Of a DNA stretch of 34,200 bases, positions 15,619 to 23,570 are shown one piece after another (positions within the stretch are counted from its first letter, which is position 1; each line of letters begins with the position of its first letter). This DNA is from Amycolatopsis jejuensis. GTDB taxonomy: Bacteria > Actinomycetota > Actinomycetes > Mycobacteriales > Pseudonocardiaceae. The notes beneath the pieces are model-generated. The model searched no databases. It was given only the letters and a program-made list of their open reading frames with translations, and was not told the DNA's origin. The stretch lies in assembly GCF_000717335.1 (NCBI RefSeq), contig NZ_JNYZ01000060.1:1-34200 (forward strand). The letters run 5' to 3'. Position numbers and translations under genes: made by a program.

Positions 15619-16203
15619 ATGACATTCAGCACGCTCGTCCCGGAAGACACCGCGGTCCTGCTGATCGACCACCAGGACGGCACGATGAGCTGGGTCGGCT
15701 CGATCGACCAGAACGTGATGAAGGCCAACGCCGTCGCGCTGGCCCGGGTCGCCGACGCGCTCAAGATGCCGCTCGTGCTCACCTCGTCGCTCGAGGACCA
15801 CGCGCAGGGCCCGCTGGCCAAGGAGTTCGAGGAGCACGTGCCGGAGGACTACGCCAAGCGGATCAAGCGCATCGGCGTCGTCAACGCCTGGGACGACCCG
15901 GCATTCGCCGCCGCGGTCGAGGCGACCGGCAAGCGCACTCTCGTCATTGCCGGTGTCACCAACGATGTCTGCACTGTCTACCCGACGATCACCGCGCTCG
16001 AGCGCGGCTACGCCGTGCACGTCGTCGCGGATGCGGGTGGCTCGCCGAACAAGATCGCCGACGACGCCGCGCTGCGGCTGATGGAGAATGCCGGCGCGCA
16101 CATCGTGTCCACGAACATGGTCCTCACCGGGCTCGCGCGTGACTGGAGCACGCCGGCCGGACAGGCCGTGCTGCCCGTCGCGGCTTCGCTGATTCCGGCG
16201 TGA
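15619..16203 (+). CDS. Isochorismatase-family cysteine hydrolase (YcaC-like)
   Basis: A 194-residue cysteine hydrolase. The catalytic triad can be placed as Asp17 (LLIDHQDG), a Lys near 83 (RIKRIGVVNAW) and Cys118 (AGVTNDVCTV), with the cis-peptide bond expected before the Cys loop. Length and NAW/GVTNDVC motifs match YcaC-like hydrolases of unknown physiological substrate, rather than true isochorismatase. Strong ribosome site AAGGAG 7 bases before the ATG. The stop is one base from the GTG of the next gene. It may cleave an amide or carbamoyl bond of the pathway intermediate. Confidence 0.9.
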   Translation: MTFSTLVPEDTAVLLIDHQDGTMSWVGSIDQNVMKANAVALARVADALKMPLVLTSSLEDHAQGPLAKEFEEHVPEDYAKRIKRIGVVNAWDDPAFAAAVEATGKRTLVIAGVTNDVCTVYPTITALERGYAVHVVADAGGSPNKIADDAALRLMENAGAHIVSTNMVLTGLARDWSTPAGQAVLPVAASLIPA

Positions 16204-16204
16204 C

Positions 16205-17098
16205 GTGGAGACACTTCCGGAAGGCTTTGCCCGTCGCAGTGCCGAGGTCAACGGCACCACGCTGAGCTACCTGGCCGGCGGCGAGGGCGATCCCCTCGTG
16301 CTGCTGCACGGCTGGCCGCAGACCGCTCGCGCGTGGCTTCGCGTCCTCGAACCGCTTGCCCGGGAAGGCTTTTCGGTAGTGGCGCCGGACCTGCGCGGAC
16401 TCGGTGAGTCCGCGCGGGCCCGGTCCGGGTACGACAAGGACAACCAGGCCGAGGACGTGTACGCGCTGCTCGGCTCGCTTGGTCTGGACCACCGTGTGCA
16501 CATCGTCGGGCACGACATCGGCGCGATGGTCGCCTTCGCGTACGCGCGCCGGCACCCGGAGTCCGTCGAACGGCTCGTGCTGGCCGACGTCGCCATCCCC
16601 GGCCTCGGTCTCGAACGGGCGATGGACGTCGCCAACGGAGGCCGGTGGCACTTCGGGCTGTTCATGACGCCGGAGATGCCGGAGCTGTTGTTCGCCGGGC
16701 ATGAGCACGAGTTCTTCCGCAAGTGGTTCTCGGACCTGTCGGCCACGCCGGGTGCCATCGACGAGGAGACGATCGCGGAGATCGCCCGGTCGTACTCCGG
16801 GGTCGAATCACTGCGCGCCGGGTTCGAGCACTACCGGACCCTGCTCGCCGACGGCGAGGTCAACCGCACGTGGTTCGAGAACGGTGGCCGGCTGACCATG
16901 CCGGTACTCGCCATCGGCGGCGAACACGGGGCGGGTACCCGGCTCGCGGCGGGTGTGCGGCCCGCAGTACCCGGAGTCGTCCCGGCGGTGGTGGCCGGAA
17001 GCGGGCATTTCGTCGCGGAGGAGGACCCGGCGGAGTTCCTGTCGATCCTGGTGCCGTTCCTGCACGGCAAGCCTGCGGTGGACACCGTGTCGGCCTGA
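16205..17098 (+). CDS. Alpha/beta hydrolase with Asp nucleophile (epoxide hydrolase/dehalogenase-like)
   Basis: A 297-residue alpha/beta hydrolase. The oxyanion motif is HGWPQTARAW (residues 35-44) and the nucleophile elbow VGHDIGAMVAF puts Asp104 in the Ser position, as in epoxide hydrolases and haloacetate/haloalkane dehalogenases. The catalytic His is in GSGHFVAEEDPAEF near the C-terminus; a lid domain occupies about 135-215. The start is GTG at 16205, one base after the previous stop, so it depends on coupled translation. A perfect hairpin with a T run follows the stop by 13 bases and ends the operon. Confidence 0.88.
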   Translation: METLPEGFARRSAEVNGTTLSYLAGGEGDPLVLLHGWPQTARAWLRVLEPLAREGFSVVAPDLRGLGESARARSGYDKDNQAEDVYALLGSLGLDHRVHIVGHDIGAMVAFAYARRHPESVERLVLADVAIPGLGLERAMDVANGGRWHFGLFMTPEMPELLFAGHEHEFFRKWFSDLSATPGAIDEETIAEIARSYSGVESLRAGFEHYRTLLADGEVNRTWFENGGRLTMPVLAIGGEHGAGTRLAAGVRPAVPGVVPAVVAGSGHFVAEEDPAEFLSILVPFLHGKPAVDTVSA

Positions 17099-17108
17099 TG
17101 GCTAGAGT
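17079..17108 (+). promoter_or_regulatory. Possible promoter of the cupin gene
   Basis: TGGACA (17079-17084), 18-base spacer, TAGAGT (17103-17108), inside and just after the 3' end of the alpha/beta hydrolase gene. Spacing and boxes copy those of the promoter at 13009-13038. The predicted start falls at the edge of the palindrome 17112-17137, which would then be the operator. Confidence 0.35.
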
Positions 17109-17111
17109 GAG

Positions 17112-17144
17112 CGAAGCGGATGAAATCATCCGCTTCGTTTTCTT
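17112..17144 (+). terminator. Perfect hairpin with T run (terminator or operator)
   Basis: Arms CGAAGCGGATGA and TCATCCGCTTCG form a perfect 26-bp palindrome (17112-17137); as RNA this gives an 11-bp stem with loop AAAT, followed at once by TTTTCTT (17138-17144). It lies 13 bases past the stop of the four-gene operon and 19 bases before the cupin ATG. It has the form of an intrinsic terminator, but a perfect even palindrome at a predicted start site could equally be a repressor operator. Confidence 0.7.
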
Positions 17145-17163
17145 GTGCCCTAGGGAGAAACCG

Positions 17164-17676
17164 ATGACTGCGTCCGTCCCGCCCGACGACCCGGCCAGGG
17201 AACTCACCGTCGCCCGGCCGAGTGACGATGCGAGCCTGAAGCACATTGCCCTCGTCGGTGACATCTACACCATCCTGGTGTCCGGCGAACAAACCAACGG
17301 CCGCTACTGCCTGATCGACATGCAGGTCCCCCCTGGCGGCGGCCCGCCACCGCACCGGCACGACTTCGAGGAGATGTTCACCCTCATCGAAGGCCAGCTG
17401 CGCTTCACCTTCCGCGGCGAGGAAACCATCGTGAACGCGGGCGAAACGGTGAATGTACCGGCCAATGCCCCGCATTTCTTCCACAACATCTCCGACAAAC
17501 CTGCCCGCATGTACTGCATGTGTACCCCGGCCGGACAGGAAGAATTCTTCCTCCGGGTCGCGGACCCGGTGCCGAGCGTGAACTCGGCACCGCCGCATCT
17601 GACCGAGGCGGAAATGGCCGAGCGGGGGAAGCTGGCGCAGGAATTGGCACCGGAGTACCACACGGAACTGTTGTAA
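17164..17676 (+). CDS. Cupin-domain protein
   Basis: A 170-residue single-domain cupin. Motif 1 is GGGPPPHRHDFEEMFTLIEG with metal ligands His64, His66 and Glu70; motif 2 is NVPANAPHFFHN with His104. All four usual ligands are present, so a mononuclear metal site (Fe, Mn, Ni or Zn) is expected. AGGGAGA precedes the ATG at 17164. The C-terminal 50 residues (from MYCMCTPAGQEEFF on) lie outside the barrel. This part is repeated in degraded form directly downstream. It could be a small dioxygenase, isomerase or sensor; the sequence does not say. Confidence 0.88.
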   Translation: MTASVPPDDPARELTVARPSDDASLKHIALVGDIYTILVSGEQTNGRYCLIDMQVPPGGGPPPHRHDFEEMFTLIEGQLRFTFRGEETIVNAGETVNVPANAPHFFHNISDKPARMYCMCTPAGQEEFFLRVADPVPSVNSAPPHLTEAEMAERGKLAQELAPEYHTELL

Positions 17677-17697
17677 CCCCTCCGGGTGGACTGGCAA

Positions 17698-17822
17698 CCC
17701 TGCCCGCAAGTACTGCCGGTGCCACCCCGGCGGGACAGGAAGGGTTCTTCCTCCGGGCGGCGGACCCGGTGCCGAGCGTAAGTTCGGCGCCACCGCACCT
17801 CCCGGAGGAAGAACATGGCCGA
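17698..17822 (+). pseudogene. Degraded duplicate of the cupin 3' end
   Basis: About 120 bases here align with the cupin gene from about 17500 to 17620 at an offset of about 200, with shared runs such as CGGACCCGGTGCCGAGCGT and TTCTTCCTCCGGG and one or more indels. The matching ends at GAACATGGCCGAA, which corresponds to the codons of Met-Ala-Glu inside the cupin gene. Here that ATG is the start of the next gene, and the preceding bases have changed to CGGAGGAAG, a good ribosome site. Confidence 0.75.
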
Positions 17823-18650
17823 ACCAGAAGCATCTCGGGGTCCCCGTCTCGTCGCGGCCTGCTGGACCACGGCGGGCGACGTGGCGCCGGGGGACGTCGA
17901 CGCGGTGAGCCCGGTCGAGTTCTCCGCGCGGGTGGCCGCTGCCGCCGCGGCCGGGTTCACCGGGCTCGGGCTGAATCATCCGGACCTCGTCGCGGCACGG
18001 GACCGCCACGGTGATGCCGGAATGCGGGCGATCCTGTCCGGGCACGGGATCGACCATCTGGAGCTGGAGGTCCTCACCGGCTGGTACGCGACCGGGCCGG
18101 AGCGCGCGGCGGCGGACGAACGACGCCGGACGCTGCTGGACGCCGCGGAGAAGCTGGGCGCGAAGCTGGTCAAGGTCATCGCCGGGATCGGGGCGTCCGG
18201 CGGGGAAACCGGGCCCGTCGTCGAGGCGTTCCACGAGCTGGCCGCTCTCGCCGCCGGCGCGGGTACCCGGATCGGCATCGAACCCGTTGCGGTGTGCGAG
18301 ATCGCGACCCCGGCACAGGCGCTGGACCTCGTCCGGGCGGCCGGGCATCCGGCGGGCGGGGTCGTACTGGACAACTGGCAGATCGCCCGCGCCGGCGTGG
18401 ACACCGCCCGGCTGCGGGATTTCCCGGCCGAATGGATCGCGTCGGTCGAGCTGTCCGACGGCCCGCGGGTACCGACGGTGGATTTCGTCGACGATTGCTA
18501 CCACCACCGCGGTTTGCCGGGATCGGGTGAGCTAGAGGTGACGGATTTCGTGGCCGCGGTGCGGAAGACCAGGTACGCCGGGGTGTGGGGAGTGGAGATT
18601 CTCGACGCCGGGTACCGCACGCAGCCGGTCGAAGCTGCCACCGCGTCGGC

Positions 18651-18678
<28 letters not shown>
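17815..18678 (+). CDS. Sugar-phosphate isomerase/epimerase-like TIM-barrel protein
   Basis: A 287-residue protein of the xylose isomerase-like / AP endonuclease 2 barrel fold. Candidate metal and substrate residues lie at strand ends: IGIEPVAV, VLDNWQIARAG, SVELSDGP and WGVEILD. Such enzymes isomerise or dehydrate sugars, inosose or hydroxypyruvate. The first nine residues (MAEPEASRG) come from the duplicated cupin fragment, so the natural start may once have been nearer RLVAACWTT; GGAGGAAG 4 bases before the ATG supports use of 17815 now. Its last 28 bases overlap an AraC remnant on the other strand. Confidence 0.85.
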
Positions 18679-19110
<432 letters not shown>

Positions 19111-19680
19111 TCAGCGAGGCGTCCGGCCGAGGAGCGCGACCAGCTGGTGCAGCGGCGGTGCATCGTCGGCGACCGGGACCGCCGGTGCGAACGGGCTCCG
19201 GCCCGGCGGGACGTCGGCGAGCTTGGCCCGGGTGAACGCCACTTCCGGCGCCACCACGTCGTCGGGGTACTTCGGCTGCTGACCGGTGGCCTCGGCCAGG
19301 TCCCAGCCGTGCGTGACCTCCTCGACGATCCGCAGGTGCAGCGCGGCAATCCCGGGTACCTCGCCCGCCGGGACCCGGATCACCCGGTCCAGTGCGCCCG
19401 GCAGGCGGAATGCGGCGACGAGGGCGTCGGCCGCGCGGCGGTAGGTCGCGGCCGGGTCGTCGCCGAGCACGTCGGCCTGCTTCGGGTCGAGTGAATGTGC
19501 CTCGCCGCTGCCGCGCAGCACGTCGGCGAAGAGCCGGTTCCCGAGGACGACGTGTCCGACCAGCTCGCGCGCGTTCCACTCCGGGCACGGCGTCGGCGCC
19601 GTCCACCGGTCCGGCGGGACGGCCGCGACCAGCGCGGCAGTGGAGTCGAGGACGGTGGCCAGGTGGTCGACAGGGTTCAT
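19111..19680 (-). CDS. TIGR03086-family metal-binding protein (DinB/mycothiol-type fold)
   Basis: A 189-residue four-helix protein of the TIGR03086 group, related to the N-terminal domain of mycothiol-dependent maleylpyruvate isomerase. Probable metal ligands are His43 (ELVGHVVLG), His115 and His124 (LHLRIVEEVTHGWDLA). PTPCPEWNARELVGH is the family signature. It may be a mycothiol- or bacillithiol-type thiol transferase, but members have few known substrates. The ATG at 19680 follows AGAAAGG. The stop abuts the beta-lactamase remnant with no gap; it is divergent from the sigma factor gene, with 78 bases between. Confidence 0.87.
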   Translation of the reverse strand: MNPVDHLATVLDSTAALVAAVPPDRWTAPTPCPEWNARELVGHVVLGNRLFADVLRGSGEAHSLDPKQADVLGDDPAATYRRAADALVAAFRLPGALDRVIRVPAGEVPGIAALHLRIVEEVTHGWDLAEATGQQPKYPDDVVAPEVAFTRAKLADVPPGRSPFAPAVPVADDAPPLHQLVALLGRTPR

Positions 19681-19758
19681 GGGTTCGCCTTTCTCCGGGT
19701 ACGAGTGTGCAGACCCCGCCGGACCCGGAAACGGAACGGTGCGTGGCAGGATGCGGAG

Positions 19759-20745
19759 GTGAGCCAGGACACGCTCGACCGCGCGCGAGCCGGGGACGAG
19801 CATGCCTTCGGTGAGCTCGTCGAACCGTACCGGCGTGAGCTGCAGGTGCACTGTTACCGGATTCTCGGCTCCCTCACCGACGCCGAGGACATGCTCCAGG
19901 AGACGCTGCTCGCGGCGTGGCGCGGTCTCGGCGGGTATGCCGGGCGGGCGTCGGTCCGCACGTGGCTGTACCGGATCGCCACCAACCGCTGTCTCAACGC
20001 GCTCCGCGATGCCGGACGGCGCATCCCGGCCGAGCCGTCGCCGCCGTTCACCCCGACCGAGCCGAGCCGCCGTACCGAGGTGACCTGGCTGCAACCGGCG
20101 CCGGACGCGATGCTGGAGCACCTTTCCGACCACGAGCCGGGTCCGGCTGCCCGCTACGGCGCGAAGGAATCGCTCGAGCTGGCGTTTGTCGCTGCGCTGC
20201 AACACCTTCCGCCGCGACAGGCCGCGGTCCTCGTGCTGCGCGACGTGCTCGGCTACTCCACCACCGAGACCGCGGATCTGCTCGACACCAGCGCGATCGC
20301 GGTCAAAGGCGCCCTGCAACGCGCCCGCACGCAGCTGCGGCAGAGCTACGAACCCGCGCCGCCCGCACCGGAGGAACGCGAGGTCGCGCAGCGGTTTGCG
20401 GACGCGTTCAGCGAAGGCGACGTCGAGCGGGTCGTCGCGCTCCTCACCGACGACGGGTGGCTGGCCATGCCACCCGCACCGCACGAGTACACCGGCCCGG
20501 CCGTGGCCGAGTTCCTCACGATGTTCGGCGAATGGCGTGGACCCCGTCGGTTCCGGCTCCTCCCGACGCGCGCCAACACCCATCCGGCCTTCGGCTGCTA
20601 CCTCACCGAATCCGCCGGAACCGTGGCGTACCCCGCCGGAATTCTCGTCCTGACACTGCGCGGCAACCGAATCCGCACGGTCACCTGGTTCCTTGACCCG
20701 ACGCTCGTCACGCGCTTCGGACTCCCCGGGCAGGTGCCGTGCTGA
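19759..20745 (+). CDS. ECF sigma factor, SigG-like with SnoaL-type C-terminal domain
   Basis: A 328-residue sigma factor. Region 2 is at about 1-90 (DAEDMLQETLLAAWR binds the -10 element; VRTWLYRIATNRCLNALRD), region 4 at about 145-195 (LPPRQAAVLVLRDVLGYS and then the HTH ETADLLDTSAIAVKGALQRAR). The extra C-terminal 125 residues form a SnoaL-like domain, known in this group (TIGR02960) and in ECF41 to control activity in place of an anti-sigma factor. The start is GTG at 19759, with AGGA 7 bases upstream. No anti-sigma gene is adjacent. It overlaps the AAA ATPase gene by 7 bases, so the two are co-translated. Confidence 0.9.
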   Translation: MSQDTLDRARAGDEHAFGELVEPYRRELQVHCYRILGSLTDAEDMLQETLLAAWRGLGGYAGRASVRTWLYRIATNRCLNALRDAGRRIPAEPSPPFTPTEPSRRTEVTWLQPAPDAMLEHLSDHEPGPAARYGAKESLELAFVAALQHLPPRQAAVLVLRDVLGYSTTETADLLDTSAIAVKGALQRARTQLRQSYEPAPPAPEEREVAQRFADAFSEGDVERVVALLTDDGWLAMPPAPHEYTGPAVAEFLTMFGEWRGPRRFRLLPTRANTHPAFGCYLTESAGTVAYPAGILVLTLRGNRIRTVTWFLDPTLVTRFGLPGQVPC

Positions 20746-21890
20746 CCACCCTGGCGATCGAGAACTACCGCTCGCTGCGCGCCTTGGTGCTGCCGTTGTC
20801 GCAGCTCACCGTGGTGGTCGGGGCGAATGGCACGGGCAAGTCCAGCCTGTATCGCGCGTTGCGGCTGCTCGCCGACGCCGGGCGCAACGGCGCGGTCGCT
20901 GCTTTGGCGAGCGAGGGCGGGCTGCCCTCGACGCTGTGGGCCGGACCGGAGACGATCGGCCGCGCCGTCCGCGAGGGGCGGACGCCGGTGCAGGGCGTCC
21001 AGCGGACGAAACCGGTCGCTTTGCGGCTCGGCTTCTCCGGCGACGAGTTCGGCTACGCCGTCGACTTCGGCCTGCCGATTCCGGCCAAGACGGCTTTTCA
21101 TCTCGACCCGGAGTACAAACGGGAATGCGTGTGGCACGGCCCGGTGCTGCGGCCGTCGACCCTGCTCGCCGACCGCGCCGGACCGCGAGTCCGCCTCCGC
21201 GGCGACTCGGGCTGGACCGACAGCGGCCACTCGATCGCCCTCACCGACAGCATGCTGAGCGAATTCGCCGACCCCCGGCTGTGCCCGGAGTTGCTGATCG
21301 TGCGCGAACGGGTCCGCGGATGGCGGTTCTACGACCAGTTCCGCATCGACGCCGCCGCCCCAGCCCGGCAAAGCCGCATCGGCACCCGAACCTGGGCCCT
21401 GGACCACGACGGCGGCGACCTGGCCGCCGCCCTGTGCACCATCCAGGAGTCCACCGACGCCGACCTTCTCGCCACGGCAGTCGACAACGCCTTCCCGCGC
21501 TCGTCGATCGAGGTCACCGCCAGCGACGGCCGCTTCGAACTGCGCTTCCACCAGCACGGTCTGCTCCGCCCGCTGAACGCAACCGAACTTTCCGACGGCA
21601 CGCTGCGGTATCTGCTGTGGGTGGCGGCGCTGCTCAGCCCACGGCCGCCGGAACTGCTGGTACTGAACGAACCGGAGACGAGCCTGCATCCGGAGCTGTT
21701 GCCTGCGCTGGCCGCGCTGATCACTGCTGCGGCGCGGAAAACGCAGCTGCTGGTGGTGTCGCATGCGCAGCTTTTGGTGCGTGCGCTGGAGGACGCGTCG
21801 GTGCTGGAACTGGAGAAGGAGTTCGGAGCGACGGTGGTTGCGGGACAGGGCCGGTTGGACCGCCCGGCGTGGCAGTGGCCGAAGCGCTGA
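20739..21890 (+). CDS. AAA family ATPase (AAA_21, SMC/RecF-like)
   Basis: A 383-residue ABC/SMC-type ATPase. Walker A GANGTGKS is at residues 28-35, a signature-like ELSDGTLRYLLW at about 282, Walker B LLVLNEPETSLHP at about 306-318, and the H-loop VVSHAQLL at about 343-350. A large, poorly conserved insertion between Walker A and the signature lacks an obvious coiled coil. There is no nuclease, RloB or TOPRIM partner beside it, so a defence role is not supported. The start GTG at 20739 overlaps the sigma factor gene by 7 bases. It is followed by a repeat region. Role unknown; DNA-related ATPase is the family expectation. Confidence 0.85.
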   Translation: MLTTLAIENYRSLRALVLPLSQLTVVVGANGTGKSSLYRALRLLADAGRNGAVAALASEGGLPSTLWAGPETIGRAVREGRTPVQGVQRTKPVALRLGFSGDEFGYAVDFGLPIPAKTAFHLDPEYKRECVWHGPVLRPSTLLADRAGPRVRLRGDSGWTDSGHSIALTDSMLSEFADPRLCPELLIVRERVRGWRFYDQFRIDAAAPARQSRIGTRTWALDHDGGDLAAALCTIQESTDADLLATAVDNAFPRSSIEVTASDGRFELRFHQHGLLRPLNATELSDGTLRYLLWVAALLSPRPPELLVLNEPETSLHPELLPALAALITAAARKTQLLVVSHAQLLVRALEDASVLELEKEFGATVVAGQGRLDRPAWQWPKR

Positions 21891-21893
21891 GTG

Positions 21894-21990
21894 GCTACCT
21901 GGGGCGCCGCAGCGGGCGGTAGGGCGGGGGAACGGGAAGCCGTAGGAGCCGTCCGATCCGGCCCGGCCTAGGTGCTGCAGATCCGCTACC
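21894..21990. repeat. ftsW-tail repeat, unit A
   Basis: Starts 4 bases after the ATPase stop. Bases 21894-21963 are identical to 22196-22265 (70 bp), and similarity goes on to 21990. On the minus strand it would read VADLQHLG and then goes out of frame relative to unit C. It includes the same TAG stop seen at the end of ftsW. Confidence 0.85.
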
Positions 21991-22045
21991 GGACTCTTCG
22001 GAGGCAGTCGGCGTTCCTGGGTGTGGGTGGCGTGTGGCTCAGCCC

Positions 22046-22156
22046 GCAGCCGCCCGGACTGCGGGTGTTGACTTGTTACCTTGGGCGTCGGGCGGTAGGA
22101 CGGGGGAGCAGGAGCCGTCCGATCCGGCCTGGGCCGAGGTGGTGCAGATCTGCCAC
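22046..22156. repeat. ftsW-tail repeat, unit B
   Basis: A more diverged unit. CTGCGGGTGTTGAC at 22059-22072 recurs at 22181-22194 (122-base period), and the core GGAGCCGTCCGATCCGGCCT is shared with units A and C. Its minus strand reads VADLHHLGPGRIGRLLLP in frame, the same peptide as the ftsW tail. Between units A and B (about 21991-22045) nothing else was recognised. Confidence 0.75.
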
Positions 22157-22195
22157 TTGCTCAGCTCGCGGCCGCCCGCACTGCGGGTGTTGACC

Positions 22196-22292
22196 GCTAC
22201 CTGGGGCGCCGCAGCGGGCGGTAGGGCGGGGGAACGGGAAGCCGTAGGAGCCGTCCGATCCGGCCTGGGCCCAGGTGTTGCAGATCCGCCAC
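22196..22292. repeat. ftsW-tail repeat, unit C (coding)
   Basis: This unit is the 3' end of the ftsW-like gene on the minus strand and encodes its last 31 or so residues, VADLQHLGPGRIGRLL and a Pro/Arg-rich end. 70 bp are identical to unit A, 302 bases away. Confidence 0.85.
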
Positions 22293-23444
22293 CGCGGTGG
22301 GTTCGTGGCGGGCGCAGGCGGCCAGCACACCGAACAGGAACATCGTCACGATCAGCGACGTGCCGCCGTAGGACACCAGTGGCAGGGTCACCCCGGTGAC
22401 CGGCAGCGCGTTCACCACGTACCCGATGTTGATCGCCGCCTGTGCTACCAGCAATACCGTGATTGTCGCGGCGACGCTGCGGATCCAGGGGTCCAGGTTG
22501 CGCGTCGCGATGCGGAGGCCGACCAGGGTCAGCCCGACGAACAGCAGCAGGACCACTGCGCAGCCGAGGAAACCGAGTTCCTCGCCGATGAGGGCGAAGA
22601 TGAAGTCGTTCTGTACGTTCGGCAGGTACTTCCACTTCGACGCGCCCTGCCCGAGCCCGACGCCGAACAGTCCACCCTCGGCGAGTGCGTACTGCGCTTG
22701 CACTGCTTGGTACCCGGCGCCGGAAGTGTCCGCGTCGGGGGAGAAGAACGACAGCACCCGCGCGAGCCGGTATTGCGCGACCAGCGCCAGCACCACGAAC
22801 CCGGCTACGCCGCCGGCCAGCAGGGCGCCGAACAGCCGTCCTGGGGCGCCTGCGAACCACAGCAGGGTGAGCAGCACGATGCCGAGCGAGATGGTGCCGC
22901 TGAGGTTCGGCTGGGCCATCACCAGGGCGAACATCAGCAGCGCGACCGGTACCAACGGCACCAGCAGGTGCCGCCAGTGATGCAGCAGCCGGGCTTTCAC
23001 CACCAGAATGTGCGCGCCCCACAAGGTCAACGCGACTTTTGCGATCTCGACCGGTTGCACGGTGAGCGGGCCGAGCGCGAACCACCGTTGCGCGCCGTTC
23101 ACGGTGGCGCCGAGCGGGGTGATCACCAGGACGAGCAGTACCAGCGCGACGATCATCAGCTTCGGTGAGAGAGATCTGATGCGTCGCAACGGAATCCGCA
23201 ACCCGGCCCACAACGCGACCAGCCCGATCGCGACGAAGATCAGCTGCCGCACGAAGGTGCTGTACACCCCGCCGGGCTGGGCCGACGACGCCGACAGCAC
23301 CATCACGACCCCGAGCAGCGTCAGCAACCCGCACAGCGCGAGCACCAGGTGGAACGACGCCAGCGGCCGCGACAGCCATCCGACGACCGCCACCCAGGCC
23401 CGCGATTCTCGCGAGCGTTCCCGAGAACCGCGATCAGCACCCAC
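22197..23444 (-). CDS. FtsW/RodA/SpoVE-family SEDS glycosyltransferase
   Basis: A 415-residue polytopic membrane protein, about 10 hydrophobic segments. SEDS polymerases join lipid II into peptidoglycan glycan strands with a class B penicillin-binding protein. Conserved stretches: QRWFALGPLTVQPVEIAK, MAQPNLSGT, YQAVQAQYALAEGGLFGVG, NDFIFALIGEELGFLG (conserved acidic loop) and the FtsW signature LPLVSYGGTSL near 365. The start is GTG at 23444 with GGGGAGA upstream. The last 31 residues (after ACARHEPTA) are not FtsW-like and are encoded by repeat unit C. No penicillin-binding protein or division genes are near, so this is an orphan copy, perhaps for sporulation or a special growth phase. Confidence 0.92.
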   Translation of the reverse strand: MGADRGSRERSRESRAWVAVVGWLSRPLASFHLVLALCGLLTLLGVVMVLSASSAQPGGVYSTFVRQLIFVAIGLVALWAGLRIPLRRIRSLSPKLMIVALVLLVLVITPLGATVNGAQRWFALGPLTVQPVEIAKVALTLWGAHILVVKARLLHHWRHLLVPLVPVALLMFALVMAQPNLSGTISLGIVLLTLLWFAGAPGRLFGALLAGGVAGFVVLALVAQYRLARVLSFFSPDADTSGAGYQAVQAQYALAEGGLFGVGLGQGASKWKYLPNVQNDFIFALIGEELGFLGCAVVLLLFVGLTLVGLRIATRNLDPWIRSVAATITVLLVAQAAINIGYVVNALPVTGVTLPLVSYGGTSLIVTMFLFGVLAACARHEPTAVADLQHLGPGRIGRLLRLPVPPPYRPLRRPR

Positions 23445-23482
23445 GACGCGAGTCTCCCCGTGCCGCCCTGACAGAATGCTGA

Positions 23483-23496
23483 GTGACCCAGGTCAC
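23483..23496. promoter_or_regulatory. CRP/GlxR-type binding site
   Basis: Perfect dyad GTGACC-CA-GGTCAC, which fits the GTGA-N6-TCAC core bound by CRP-family proteins, with A on both outer sides. It is in the 126-base divergent gap between the ftsW-like gene and the PPOX gene, 39 bases upstream of the former and 74 upstream of the latter. Confidence 0.5.
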
Positions 23497-23570
23497 AAAA
23501 GCGGACTGTCGAGAACGCCGCCCCGGCTCCGTCCCCGGGGCGACCAACCCGCCGACCAAGGAGGCCGACC

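Noticed and set aside
16831..18507. Long open frame on the minus strand opposite the cupin and isomerase genes
   Set aside because: Runs through a terminator-like hairpin and two intergenic gaps and has no recognisable domain.
19733..19737. GGAAC as an autoregulated ECF -35 box before the sigma factor gene
   Set aside because: No CGTC/GTC-type -10 at 16-17 bases downstream.
20739..21890. Anti-phage ATPase system
   Set aside because: No nuclease, RloB, TOPRIM or other effector gene next to it; the neighbour is a sigma factor.
21894..22292. CRISPR-like array
   Set aside because: Units are long, unequal in spacing (122 and about 180 bases), degenerate and partly coding; no unique spacers.
22039..23379. 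Alternative long frame over the ftsW gene
   Set aside because: The SEDS motifs are all in the other frame; this one has no hydrophobic segments or motifs.
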